Of a DNA stretch of 14,266 nt, positions 6,964-12,340 are shown one piece after another. The stretch spans positions 1-14,266 of the forward strand of contig DAOUMF010000219.1 in assembly GCA_034411955.1 (NCBI GenBank), given 5' to 3'. Under the pieces are notes generated by a model. It ran no database searches and was not told where the DNA came from. It saw only the letters and a list, made by a program, of their open reading frames with translations. How positions within the stretch are numbered: position 1 is the stretch's first letter; every line of letters begins with the position of its first letter. Origin of the DNA: DAOUMF01 sp034411955. GTDB taxonomy: Bacteria; Chloroflexota; Dehalococcoidia; SM23-28-2; RBG-16-64-32. The translations under genes were made by a program, and so were the position numbers.

Positions 6964-7071
6964 ACCTCTTATCCAGAGAGGTGGAGGGAACGGCCCTGTG
7001 AAGCCCGGCAACCGGCCCGTACGGGTAACGGTGCCAATGCCGACCCGCTGAATGTGGGTACGATAAGGGGA
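6964..7071 (+). ncRNA. SAM-I (S-box) riboswitch
   Basis: The core matches the S-box consensus: CTTATCCAGAGAGGTGGAGG, then GGCCCTGTGAAGCCCGGCAACC in two adjoining pieces, then GGTGCCAATGCC and GATAAG. Stem P1 is CCTCTTATC (6965-6973) with GATAAGGGG (7062-7070), nine pairs including one G-U. SAM binding stabilises P1. The 3' strand of P1, AAGGGG (7065-7070), can instead pair with CCTCTT (7079-7084), the left arm of the terminator downstream. This gives mutually exclusive structures: SAM present, terminator forms and expression is off; SAM absent, antiterminator forms and expression is on. The regulated genes are the ThrC-like, NIL and CysO-like genes. The aptamer is complete as far as I can read it. 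Confidence 0.96.
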
Positions 7072-7078
7072 TGAGTGG

Positions 7079-7116
7079 CCTCTTCCCTGAAGCAAGCGGA
7101 AGGGGTTTTCTTTTTC
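7079..7116 (+). terminator. Riboswitch expression-platform terminator
   Basis: CCTCTTCC (7079-7086) pairs with GGAAGGGG (7098-7105) around an 11-base loop, followed by TTTTCTTTTTCT. Eight pairs and a strong T-tract make this a good intrinsic terminator. Its left arm competes with P1 of the SAM riboswitch for pairing. Confidence 0.9.
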
Positions 7117-7326
7117 TGATGGCGATGCTTGACCGTCGAAACACCGCTGCAACAAGAGACCTGCCGCCGGAGGTCTGTGCGCCCCCAGCGACAGCCGCCT
7201 GCCCTGGAGCACGGGCGTCAGCGCTAAGACGGAGACGGATGGCGATGCTGCGGGCCTCCGCCCCGGTTCGTTCCGGGTGCGGGAGGCCCTGCGCGGCCCA
7301 CGACTAGAAGCTGGAGAATCGCTGTC
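7117..7326 (+). other. Unexplained structured leader between SAM terminator and the thrC-like gene
   Basis: About 210 bases separate the riboswitch terminator from the start codon. They contain AGACCT (7157-7162) pairing with AGGTCT (7171-7176), and a long hairpin: GGGCCTCC (7252-7259) with GGAGGCCC (7282-7289), enclosing CCCGG (7262-7266) with CCGGG (7273-7277). The 12-mer GATGGCGATGCT occurs twice, at 7118-7129 and 7238-7249. No T-tract follows the long hairpin. An open frame of 62 codons (7119-7307) covers the stretch but has no ribosome binding site and no recognisable protein. I match it to no known riboswitch or T-box. Confidence 0.5.
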
Positions 7327-8580
7327 ATGTCATTCGTCAAGAACCTGAGATGTAGAGAGTGCGGCCGGGTCTATCCCCTAGACCCGATGCACGTCTGCGA
7401 GTTCTGCTTCGGTCCCCTGGAGGTGGTCTACGATTACCAGGCCCTGCGTCGCAGCCTGCCCCGGGAGCGCATCGAGCGCGGGCCCCTGTCCATGTGGCGC
7501 TACGCTGACCTCTTGCCCTGTCCAGCGGAGGCTGCGGTGGACATCGGCACCGGCTACACTCCGCTGGTTAGGGCCGCCCATCTGGGCCGGGTCCTGGGCT
7601 TGGAGCGGCTGTACATCAAGAACGATTGCCAGAACCCCACCTGGTCGTTCAAGGACCGCGTGGTCTCGGTGGCCGTCACGAAGGCCCGCGAGTTCGAGTT
7701 CGATACCATGGCCTGCGCCTCCTCCGGGAACCTGGCCAACAGCGTCGCCGCCCACGCTGCGCGGGCCGGAATGGACGCCTTCGTCTTCGTCCCCGCTGAC
7801 TTGGAGCAGGGGAAGATCGTGGGCGCGGCCGTGTACGGGCCCACCCTGGTGGCGGTGGACGGCAGCTATGACGAGGTGAACCGCCTGTGCTCCGAGCTGT
7901 CGGACAAATACCCCTGGGCGTTCGTCAACATCAACGTTCGACCCTACTATGCCGAGGGCAGCAAGACTCTGGCCTACGAGGTGTGCGAACAGTTGGGCTG
8001 GCAGGCGCCTGATCACTGCCTGGCCCCCATGGCCAGCGGATCCCTGTACACCAAGATATACAAGGGGCTGAAAGAGCTGGCCTGGCTGGGTCTCGTGGAG
8101 TGGCGGGGGACGCGGATGAGCGGTGCCCAGGCGTTGGGCTGCTCACCGATCGTCGAGGCCTGGGAGGGCCAGAGCTTCAACATAAGGCCCCAAAGGCCCA
8201 ATACCATCGCCAAGTCATTGGCCATCGGCAACCCCGCCGCCGGTTACTACGCTCTCAAGACGATGGCCCAGTCGGGCGGGTACGGCGTCGCTGTCAGCGA
8301 CGACGAGGTGGTGGACGGGATCAAGCTCCTGGCGGAGACGGAGGGGATCTTCGCGGAGACGGCTGGCGGCGTAGTGGTCGCCGCCCTCAAGCGGCTGGCG
8401 GAGAAGGGACGGATCGGTCCGCAGGAGCTGCTGGTCGCGTTCATCACCGGTGCCGGTCTCAAGACTCAGGAGGCCGTCGCCCCCCGGCTGCGCCCGGCAC
8501 TGGCCGTCAAGCCTTCCATTGGCTCTTTCGAGGAGGCGCTTAGCGAGCGTGCCGGCGCCCTGCCGGCGACGCGGAAGTAG
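7327..8580 (+). CDS. thrC: Threonine-synthase-family PLP enzyme with N-terminal zinc ribbon
   Basis: A 417-residue fold-type II PLP enzyme. The ATG at 7327 follows TGGAGAA about ten bases upstream. A zinc ribbon opens the protein (Cys9, Cys12, Cys24, Cys27), as in the bacterial/archaeal ThrC subgroup. The PLP lysine is Lys109 in NPTWSFKDR. The phosphate-loop region reads CASSGNLANSVAAHAARAG, and GCSPIVEAW, NTIAKSLAIGNPA and TEGIFAETAGG follow as in ThrC. Family knowledge: threonine synthase converts O-phosphohomoserine to threonine. The setting is odd for that job: it is the first gene after a SAM-I riboswitch and is followed within 10 bases by a NIL protein and then by a CysO-like sulfur carrier. 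Inference: it may instead, or additionally, use O-phosphohomoserine with a sulfur donor to make homocysteine. The family call is firm; the reaction is uncertain. Confidence 0.88.
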   Translation: MSFVKNLRCRECGRVYPLDPMHVCEFCFGPLEVVYDYQALRRSLPRERIERGPLSMWRYADLLPCPAEAAVDIGTGYTPLVRAAHLGRVLGLERLYIKNDCQNPTWSFKDRVVSVAVTKAREFEFDTMACASSGNLANSVAAHAARAGMDAFVFVPADLEQGKIVGAAVYGPTLVAVDGSYDEVNRLCSELSDKYPWAFVNINVRPYYAEGSKTLAYEVCEQLGWQAPDHCLAPMASGSLYTKIYKGLKELAWLGLVEWRGTRMSGAQALGCSPIVEAWEGQSFNIRPQRPNTIAKSLAIGNPAAGYYALKTMAQSGGYGVAVSDDEVVDGIKLLAETEGIFAETAGGVVVAALKRLAEKGRIGPQELLVAFITGAGLKTQEAVAPRLRPALAVKPSIGSFEEALSERAGALPATRK

Positions 8581-8589
8581 GAGACCACA

Positions 8590-8832
8590 TTGGCCAAGCA
8601 ACGAGTCAAGTTCACCTTCCCGCAGGAGCTCATCAAGGAGCCGGTCATCTGGCGGCTCGGGCGGGACTTCCAGCTAGTGACCAACATCCGTCGCGCTGAT
8701 GTGACCGAGGATCGCGGCTGGGTGGTGCTGGAGCTGGAGGGTGAGATGGAGGAGATCGAGAGGGGCGTGCATTGGGTGGTGGAGATGGGAGTCCGGGTGG
8801 ATCCCGTGGCCGGAGACATCGTGGAAGGATAG
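8590..8832 (+). CDS. NIL-domain protein
   Basis: An 80-residue protein from a TTG start, preceded by AGGAG (8579-8583) at a spacing of six bases, which decides the start. It is one NIL domain: RVKFTFPQELIKEPVIWRLG (5-24), then a beta-alpha-beta pattern ending in VVEMGVRVDP. NIL domains are small ferredoxin-like folds found at the C-terminus of methionine ABC transporter ATPases (MetN) and as free proteins in methionine and sulfur gene clusters. In methanogens a NIL-ferredoxin protein takes part in homocysteine synthesis from aspartate semialdehyde. This one has no iron-sulfur cysteines. It lies between the ThrC-like enzyme and the sulfur carrier, nine bases from the first and eight from the second, so it surely shares their transcript. 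A ligand-sensing or carrier-docking role is inference. Confidence 0.88.
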   Translation: MAKQRVKFTFPQELIKEPVIWRLGRDFQLVTNIRRADVTEDRGWVVLELEGEMEEIERGVHWVVEMGVRVDPVAGDIVEG

Positions 8833-8840
8833 AAGAAGAG

Positions 8841-9116
8841 ATGAGTGTGACCGTACGTATACCGACGCCTCTGCGCAAGCTGACAAACGAGCTGGACGTG
8901 ATCAGCGGCGACGGCGGCACCCTCCTGGCCTGCATCGATTCACTCGAGCACCAGTACCCGGGGCTCAAGGAACGCCTATGTGACGAGGGTGGCGAGCTGC
9001 GCCGGTTCGTCAACATCTACGTCAACGGCGAGGATGTCCGCTTCCAGGCCGGCTTGGAGACGGCCCTCAAGTCTGGAGACGAGGTCAGCATCGTGCCGGC
9101 GGTGGCGGGAGGCTGA
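8841..9116 (+). CDS. cysO: CysO/MoaD/ThiS-like sulfur carrier protein
   Basis: A 91-residue ubiquitin-fold protein starting at ATG 8841, eight bases after the NIL gene. The frame is open upstream but that part lies inside the NIL gene. It begins MSVTVRIPTPLRKLT, carries RRFVNIYVNGEDVRF in the middle and ends AVAGG. The FVNIYVN-EDVRF and AVAGG segments match Mycobacterium tuberculosis CysO closely from memory, more than E. coli MoaD or ThiS. The free C-terminal Gly-Gly is the site where an E1-like enzyme adenylates the protein and a thiocarboxylate is formed. Family knowledge: CysO thiocarboxylate donates sulfur to O-phosphoserine via CysM. Here the nearest PLP enzyme is the ThrC-like one. The likely activator is the MoaD-MoeB fusion at 11150. 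No JAMM protease (Mec) is present in the window. Confidence 0.9.
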   Translation: MSVTVRIPTPLRKLTNELDVISGDGGTLLACIDSLEHQYPGLKERLCDEGGELRRFVNIYVNGEDVRFQAGLETALKSGDEVSIVPAVAGG

Positions 9117-9117
9117 T

Positions 9118-9143
9118 CGCCGAAGGCAAGCTGGCTTCCGGCG
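9118..9143 (+). other. Hairpin just after the sulfur carrier gene
   Basis: CGCCGAAG (9118-9125) pairs with CTTCCGGCG (9135-9143), with one bulged C and a 9-base loop. No T-tract follows, so it is not a standard intrinsic terminator. It may mark or protect the 3' end of the riboswitch-controlled transcript. Confidence 0.4.
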
Positions 9144-9245
9144 CAGGCCACCAGAATACCGAGGTCCCGATGAGCCCGTCTGGCCGCCTCTGATGTGGGG
9201 TGCAGGGACTGGACTTACCCACACCTCTTCAATAATTCCTCTCGC

Positions 9246-9299
9246 TGTTATGCACAAAATCGAAGAGTCTATTCGTTGACATCGTTATAGTGTTATGCT
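9246..9299 (+). promoter_or_regulatory. Candidate promoter region of the small orphan gene
   Basis: TGTTATGC occurs twice, at 9246-9253 and 9291-9298, each resembling an extended -10. A perfect TTGACA (9276-9281) is only 12 bases before the second copy, too close for a normal pair. TATAGT (9286-9291) is a good -10 without a clear -35. Some promoter is likely in this AT-rich patch, but I cannot choose between the options. Confidence 0.35.
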
Positions 9300-9312
9300 A
9301 AGGGTGAGCGCG

Positions 9313-9591
9313 ATGGAGACTGCACCACCGCTCCTGCCAGCGGCCGAGGAGGTGAGGAGTGTGGAGGAATTGGCCCTGGCCCGTGCCCTCGAAGAGTGTC
9401 TGGAGGCGCTGGACCGGGGGGAGACGGATCTGGACAAGCTCTCCGGTCGCTACCCCGAAGCGCAGAGTGAGATTCGACCTCTTCTGGAGATGGCGCAGCA
9501 GTTGAGGCGACAGCGCGGCCTCACTATACCGCTGTCGCTGGCGTTCCGGGAGGAGTTGCGCGGGCTGCTGTCGCATCACGGGGTAATGTAA
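9313..9591 (+). CDS. Small protein resembling DUF5667-type N-terminal helical domains
   Basis: A 92-residue protein. ATG 9313 is chosen because AAGGGTGAG lies five bases before it; an ATG at 9295 lies upstream of that site. It is mostly helical and charged. The stretch LARALEECLEALDRGETDLDKLSGRYPEAQSEIRPLLEMA (about 21-60) follows a pattern I recall from the N-terminus of DUF5667 and anti-sigma or kinase-associated proteins (DECLERLxxGESxExxLARYP...LRPLLE). No membrane segment is visible, although such proteins often have one after this domain. It may be a stand-alone version or a remnant. It has its own promoter-like region and terminator, so it is probably a single-gene unit placed between the two sulfur operons. 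The function is unknown. Confidence 0.6.
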   Translation: METAPPLLPAAEEVRSVEELALARALEECLEALDRGETDLDKLSGRYPEAQSEIRPLLEMAQQLRRQRGLTIPLSLAFREELRGLLSHHGVM

Positions 9592-9616
9592 TCTAGAGGG
9601 GAAAGAGCGCGCTAAG

Positions 9617-9651
9617 AGGCCCCGCCCGTGCGGCGGGGCTCCTTCGTTTTT
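9617..9651 (+). terminator. Intrinsic terminator
   Basis: GCCCCGCC (9619-9626) pairs with GGCGGGGC (9632-9639) around a 5-base loop. TCCTTCGTTTTT follows. The strong stem and T-rich tail make a good intrinsic terminator, closing the small orphan gene and insulating the Rrf2 operon. Confidence 0.85.
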
Positions 9652-9669
9652 CCGCCCTGGGCTGCCGCG

Positions 9670-9699
9670 TTGCAGACCCGAACGGGAGCATGCTAATAT
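9670..9699 (+). promoter_or_regulatory. Promoter of the Rrf2-cysK-MoaD/MoeB operon
   Basis: TTGCAG (9670-9675) is 18 bases from TAATAT (9694-9699), which is preceded by TGC as an extended -10. The layout is the same as at the SAM riboswitch promoter. Transcription would begin near 9706, leaving a leader of about 37 bases before the Rrf2 ATG. Confidence 0.65.
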
Positions 9700-9700
9700 T

Positions 9701-9720
9701 GTTGAGGACTTTACTCTACT
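9701..9720 (+). promoter_or_regulatory. Candidate Rrf2/IscR-like operator over the start site
   Basis: GTTGAGGACTTTACTC (9701-9716) immediately follows the -10. It contains GAG-N7-CTC and resembles, from memory, the type 1 IscR box in front of E. coli iscR (GTTGA...TTTACTC). Binding here would block initiation, giving autorepression. This rests on one site and memory of the consensus. Confidence 0.35.
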
Positions 9721-9742
9721 TTCACCCCCCAGAAGGTGAATC

Positions 9743-10186
9743 ATGAAGATATCCACTAAAGGCGACTACGGGATACGTGCCATCATCGAGCTGGCTCACC
9801 GTTACGGTGACCCCAAGCCGACCCAGAGCGGCGACATCGCCGCGCGACAGGGCATTCCAGAGTCCTATCTGGAGCAGCTTCTGACTACCCTTCGCCGCGC
9901 CGGTTTCGTCCGCAGCGTGCGTGGGCCGCAGGGGGGCCACGTCCTCATCCGTGACCCTGACGCACTGCCGGTGAGCGAGGTGATCGAGGCCCTGGAGGGC
10001 TCTATCCTGCCCATCGACTGCCTGGATGACTCCAGCGCCTGTTCCAAGGCCGGGGGCTGCGCCCAGAGAGAGATGTGGCAGGCGGTGCGGGAGGCGATCC
10101 TAGAGGTGCTGGAGAACACCACCATCGCTGATCTGGCGGCCAAGGACCGCGCCGTCGCCCCTGGCGGCACTCGCTACGTCATCTGA
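9743..10186 (+). CDS. Rrf2-family regulator with three cysteines (IscR/CymR-like)
   Basis: A 147-residue protein from ATG 9743, with AGAAGGTGA just upstream. The N-terminus MKISTKGDYGIRAIIELA is the Rrf2 signature. The winged helix covers about 25-68 (GDIAARQGIPESYLEQLLTTLRRAGFVRSVRGPQGG). Cys93, Cys100 and Cys106 lie in DCLDDSSACSKAGGC, close to the IscR three-cysteine layout that binds an iron-sulfur cluster. CymR, which senses cysteine supply with CysK in Firmicutes, belongs to the same family but lacks this trio as far as I recall. The gene is ten bases upstream of cysK, so control of cysteine and sulfur-carrier synthesis is likely, responding to Fe-S or sulfur status. It is probably autoregulated through the site at 9701. 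The family call is firm; the sensed signal is inference. Confidence 0.9.
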   Translation: MKISTKGDYGIRAIIELAHRYGDPKPTQSGDIAARQGIPESYLEQLLTTLRRAGFVRSVRGPQGGHVLIRDPDALPVSEVIEALEGSILPIDCLDDSSACSKAGGCAQREMWQAVREAILEVLENTTIADLAAKDRAVAPGGTRYVI

Positions 10187-10196
10187 GAGGGAAGCC

Positions 10197-11120
10197 ATGG
10201 CTAGAGATGCTGACATCGCCGATACGGTACTGGATCTCATAGGAGGCACCCCCATGGTGCGGCTCGGCCGAGTGGTCAAGGAGGGCTGGGCCGAGGTAGT
10301 GGCCAAGGTGGAGTCGTTCAACCCCGCTGGTAGCGTCAAGGACCGTATCGCTCTAAGCATGATCGAGGCGGCGGAGCGTGATGGCAGGCTCAAGCCAGGC
10401 GAGACCATCGTGGAGCCCACCAGCGGCAACACCGGCATCGGCCTGGCGATGGTGGCGGCGGTCAAGGGCTACCGCCTCATCGTCACCATGCCCGAGGACA
10501 TGAGCCTGGCCCGCCGCGACCTGTTGGCCCGCTACGGGGTAGAGGTGATCCTCACCCCCGCCATCGAGGGGATGACCGGGGCCGTCTACGCGGCCCAGGA
10601 GCTGATCAATGAGAACCCGCGGTACTTTATGCCCCAGCAATTTGAGAACCCCGCCAACCCGGAGGTCCACCGCCGCACCACCGCCCGGGAGATCCTGGCC
10701 GCCACCGGCGGCAAGATCGACGCCTTCGTGACCGGGGTGGGCACCGGCGGCACCATCACCGGTGTGGGCGAAGTGCTGAAGGAGGAGGATCCGGACATCC
10801 TGGTGGTCGCCGTCGAGCCCGCCCGGTCGCCGGTTCTTCAGGGCGGCCGGGGCGGCGTCCACGGCATCCAGGGGATCGGTGCCAGCTTCGTCCCCAGCAT
10901 CCTCAACCGGGAGGTCGTGGACGAGATCGTCTCCGTGGGTGACGAGGACGCTATGGCCATGTCGCGCCGACTAACACACGACGAAGGGCTGCTGGTGGGC
11001 ATCTCGGCGGGCGCCAACGTGTTCGCCGCTCTCAAGGTGGCGAAGCGGCTGGGTCAGGGCAAGCGGGTGGTCACTGTCCTGCCTGACACAGGCGAACGCT
11101 ACCACACCATGGAGGTGTAG
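10197..11120 (+). CDS. cysK: Cysteine synthase (O-acetylserine sulfhydrylase type)
   Basis: A 307-residue fold-type II PLP enzyme. ATG 10197 is preceded by GAGAGGG. The PLP lysine is Lys48 in NPAGSVKDR. The substrate loop is TSGNTG (75-80), the PLP-phosphate loop GTGGT (182-186), and SPVLQGG...IQGIGASFVP follows. The last motif is the CysK (O-acetylserine) form; Mycobacterium CysM, which uses O-phosphoserine and CysO, differs in this region. Family knowledge: the enzyme makes cysteine from O-acetylserine and sulfide. It lies between the Rrf2 regulator and the sulfur-carrier E1 fusion, so a carrier-dependent sulfur supply is possible. No serine acetyltransferase (cysE) is in the window. The length fits the family. 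Confidence 0.92.
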   Translation: MARDADIADTVLDLIGGTPMVRLGRVVKEGWAEVVAKVESFNPAGSVKDRIALSMIEAAERDGRLKPGETIVEPTSGNTGIGLAMVAAVKGYRLIVTMPEDMSLARRDLLARYGVEVILTPAIEGMTGAVYAAQELINENPRYFMPQQFENPANPEVHRRTTAREILAATGGKIDAFVTGVGTGGTITGVGEVLKEEDPDILVVAVEPARSPVLQGGRGGVHGIQGIGASFVPSILNREVVDEIVSVGDEDAMAMSRRLTHDEGLLVGISAGANVFAALKVAKRLGQGKRVVTVLPDTGERYHTMEV

Positions 11121-11149
11121 CGATGTCCGCAGGGAGGAGGAAGAATCGA

Positions 11150-12250
11150 ATGTCAGTCACGGTATACATCCCCACGCCCTTCCGGCGGCTGACTGGGAAC
11201 CAGGTGTACGTCCAGGCGGAGGGGAGCACGGTGGCGGAGGTGTTGAACAACCTAGGCGACCAGTACCCGTCCCTGCGGCACATGATCTTCGATGAATCGA
11301 ACCAGGTGCCGGGCCACATCAACATATACGTCAACAACCAGGAGATCCACTCCCTCAACGGCAAGGAGACGCCTCTGGAGGACGGCGATGAGATGGCCGT
11401 CATCCCCGCCATCGCAGGCGGCCAGGTGCTCACGGAGGAGCAAGTCAACCGCTACTCCCGCCACATCATCATGCCCCAGGTGGGTCCCCTCGGCCAGCGC
11501 AAGCTGATGGCGGCCAAGGTGCTGGTCATCGGCGCGGGCGGGCTGGGCTCGCCGTCAGCCCTCTACCTGGCGCTGGCTGGCGTCGGCACCATCGGCATCG
11601 TCGACTTCGATGTGGTGGATCTGTCCAACCTGCAGCGCCAAGTCCTCCACCACACCGATGACGTGGGGCGGCCCAAGACCCAGTCCGCCAAGGAGACCCT
11701 CCTCTCCTACAACCCCAACGTCAACGTCGTCATCCACGACGCGCCCCTGACCTCCGAGAACGCCGTGGAGATCATCTCCCAGTACGACATCGTCATCAAC
11801 GGCGCCGACAACTTCACCACCCGTTACCTGGTAAACGACGCCTGCTACTTCGCTGGCAAGCCCCTGATGGACGGCAGCGTCCTCCTGTTCGATGGCCAGG
11901 CCACGGTGTACGTGCCCGGTAAGGGGTGCTACCGCTGCTTGTTCCCGTCGCCGCCGCCGCCCGGGCTGGTCCCTAGCTGCGCCGAGGCCGGCGTCCTGGG
12001 CGCCCTGCCCGGCGTCATCGGCTGCATCCAGGCCATCGAGGCGCTGAAGCTGATCCTGGAGATCGGCGAGTCGCTGGCCAGCCGGCTCCTTCTGTTCGAT
12101 GCCCTCTCTATGGAGTTCCGACTGGTGAAGCTGCGGCGCGATCCCAAGTGCCCGCTGTGCGGTGACGAACCCACTATCCACGAGCTCATTGACTACGAGG
12201 TCTTCTGCGGGGCTCCCTTCCCAGGGCACGACGGAGATCAGGAGACGTAG
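11150..12250 (+). CDS. Sulfur carrier (MoaD/CysO-like) fused to MoeB/ThiF-type adenylyltransferase
   Basis: A 366-residue fusion. ATG 11150 is chosen because GGAGGAGG (11133-11140) lies nine bases before it; an ATG at 11123 is upstream of that site. Residues 1-91 are a complete ubiquitin-fold carrier (SVTVYIPTPFRRLT, HINIYVNNQEI, AIAGG with the Gly pair at 90-91). Residues 98-366 are an E1-like MoeB domain: RYSRHIIMPQVG (101-112), nucleotide loop GAGGLGSP (128-135), Asp220 in GADNF, and zinc cysteines Cys260, Cys263, Cys334 and Cys337. The rhodanese domain of MoeZ/MoeBR is absent. The carrier's Gly-Gly is not C-terminal, so it cannot be adenylated unless cleaved. The E1 part probably activates the free carrier at 8841. 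The gene lies 29 bases after cysK and shares its operon. Confidence 0.92.
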   Translation: MSVTVYIPTPFRRLTGNQVYVQAEGSTVAEVLNNLGDQYPSLRHMIFDESNQVPGHINIYVNNQEIHSLNGKETPLEDGDEMAVIPAIAGGQVLTEEQVNRYSRHIIMPQVGPLGQRKLMAAKVLVIGAGGLGSPSALYLALAGVGTIGIVDFDVVDLSNLQRQVLHHTDDVGRPKTQSAKETLLSYNPNVNVVIHDAPLTSENAVEIISQYDIVINGADNFTTRYLVNDACYFAGKPLMDGSVLLFDGQATVYVPGKGCYRCLFPSPPPPGLVPSCAEAGVLGALPGVIGCIQAIEALKLILEIGESLASRLLLFDALSMEFRLVKLRRDPKCPLCGDEPTIHELIDYEVFCGAPFPGHDGDQET

Positions 12251-12340
12251 CGTACCAGCCCTGGCCAGCGGAGAACGATAGGCTAACACCAGGCGACGGA
12301 TAGGACGGAGTGGGCACCGGGCTTTGACCGCAGGCGCTTC

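Noticed and set aside
7071..7307. Open frame of 62-78 codons between the riboswitch and the thrC-like gene
   Set aside because: Its first ATG lies at the riboswitch P1/terminator boundary, the internal ATG at 7119 has no ribosome binding site, and the Arg/Ala/Pro-rich product resembles nothing. It is treated as structured leader.
11123..11149. Earlier ATG for the carrier-E1 fusion
   Set aside because: The strong Shine-Dalgarno GGAGGAGG lies between the two ATGs, and the carrier domain begins at the second.
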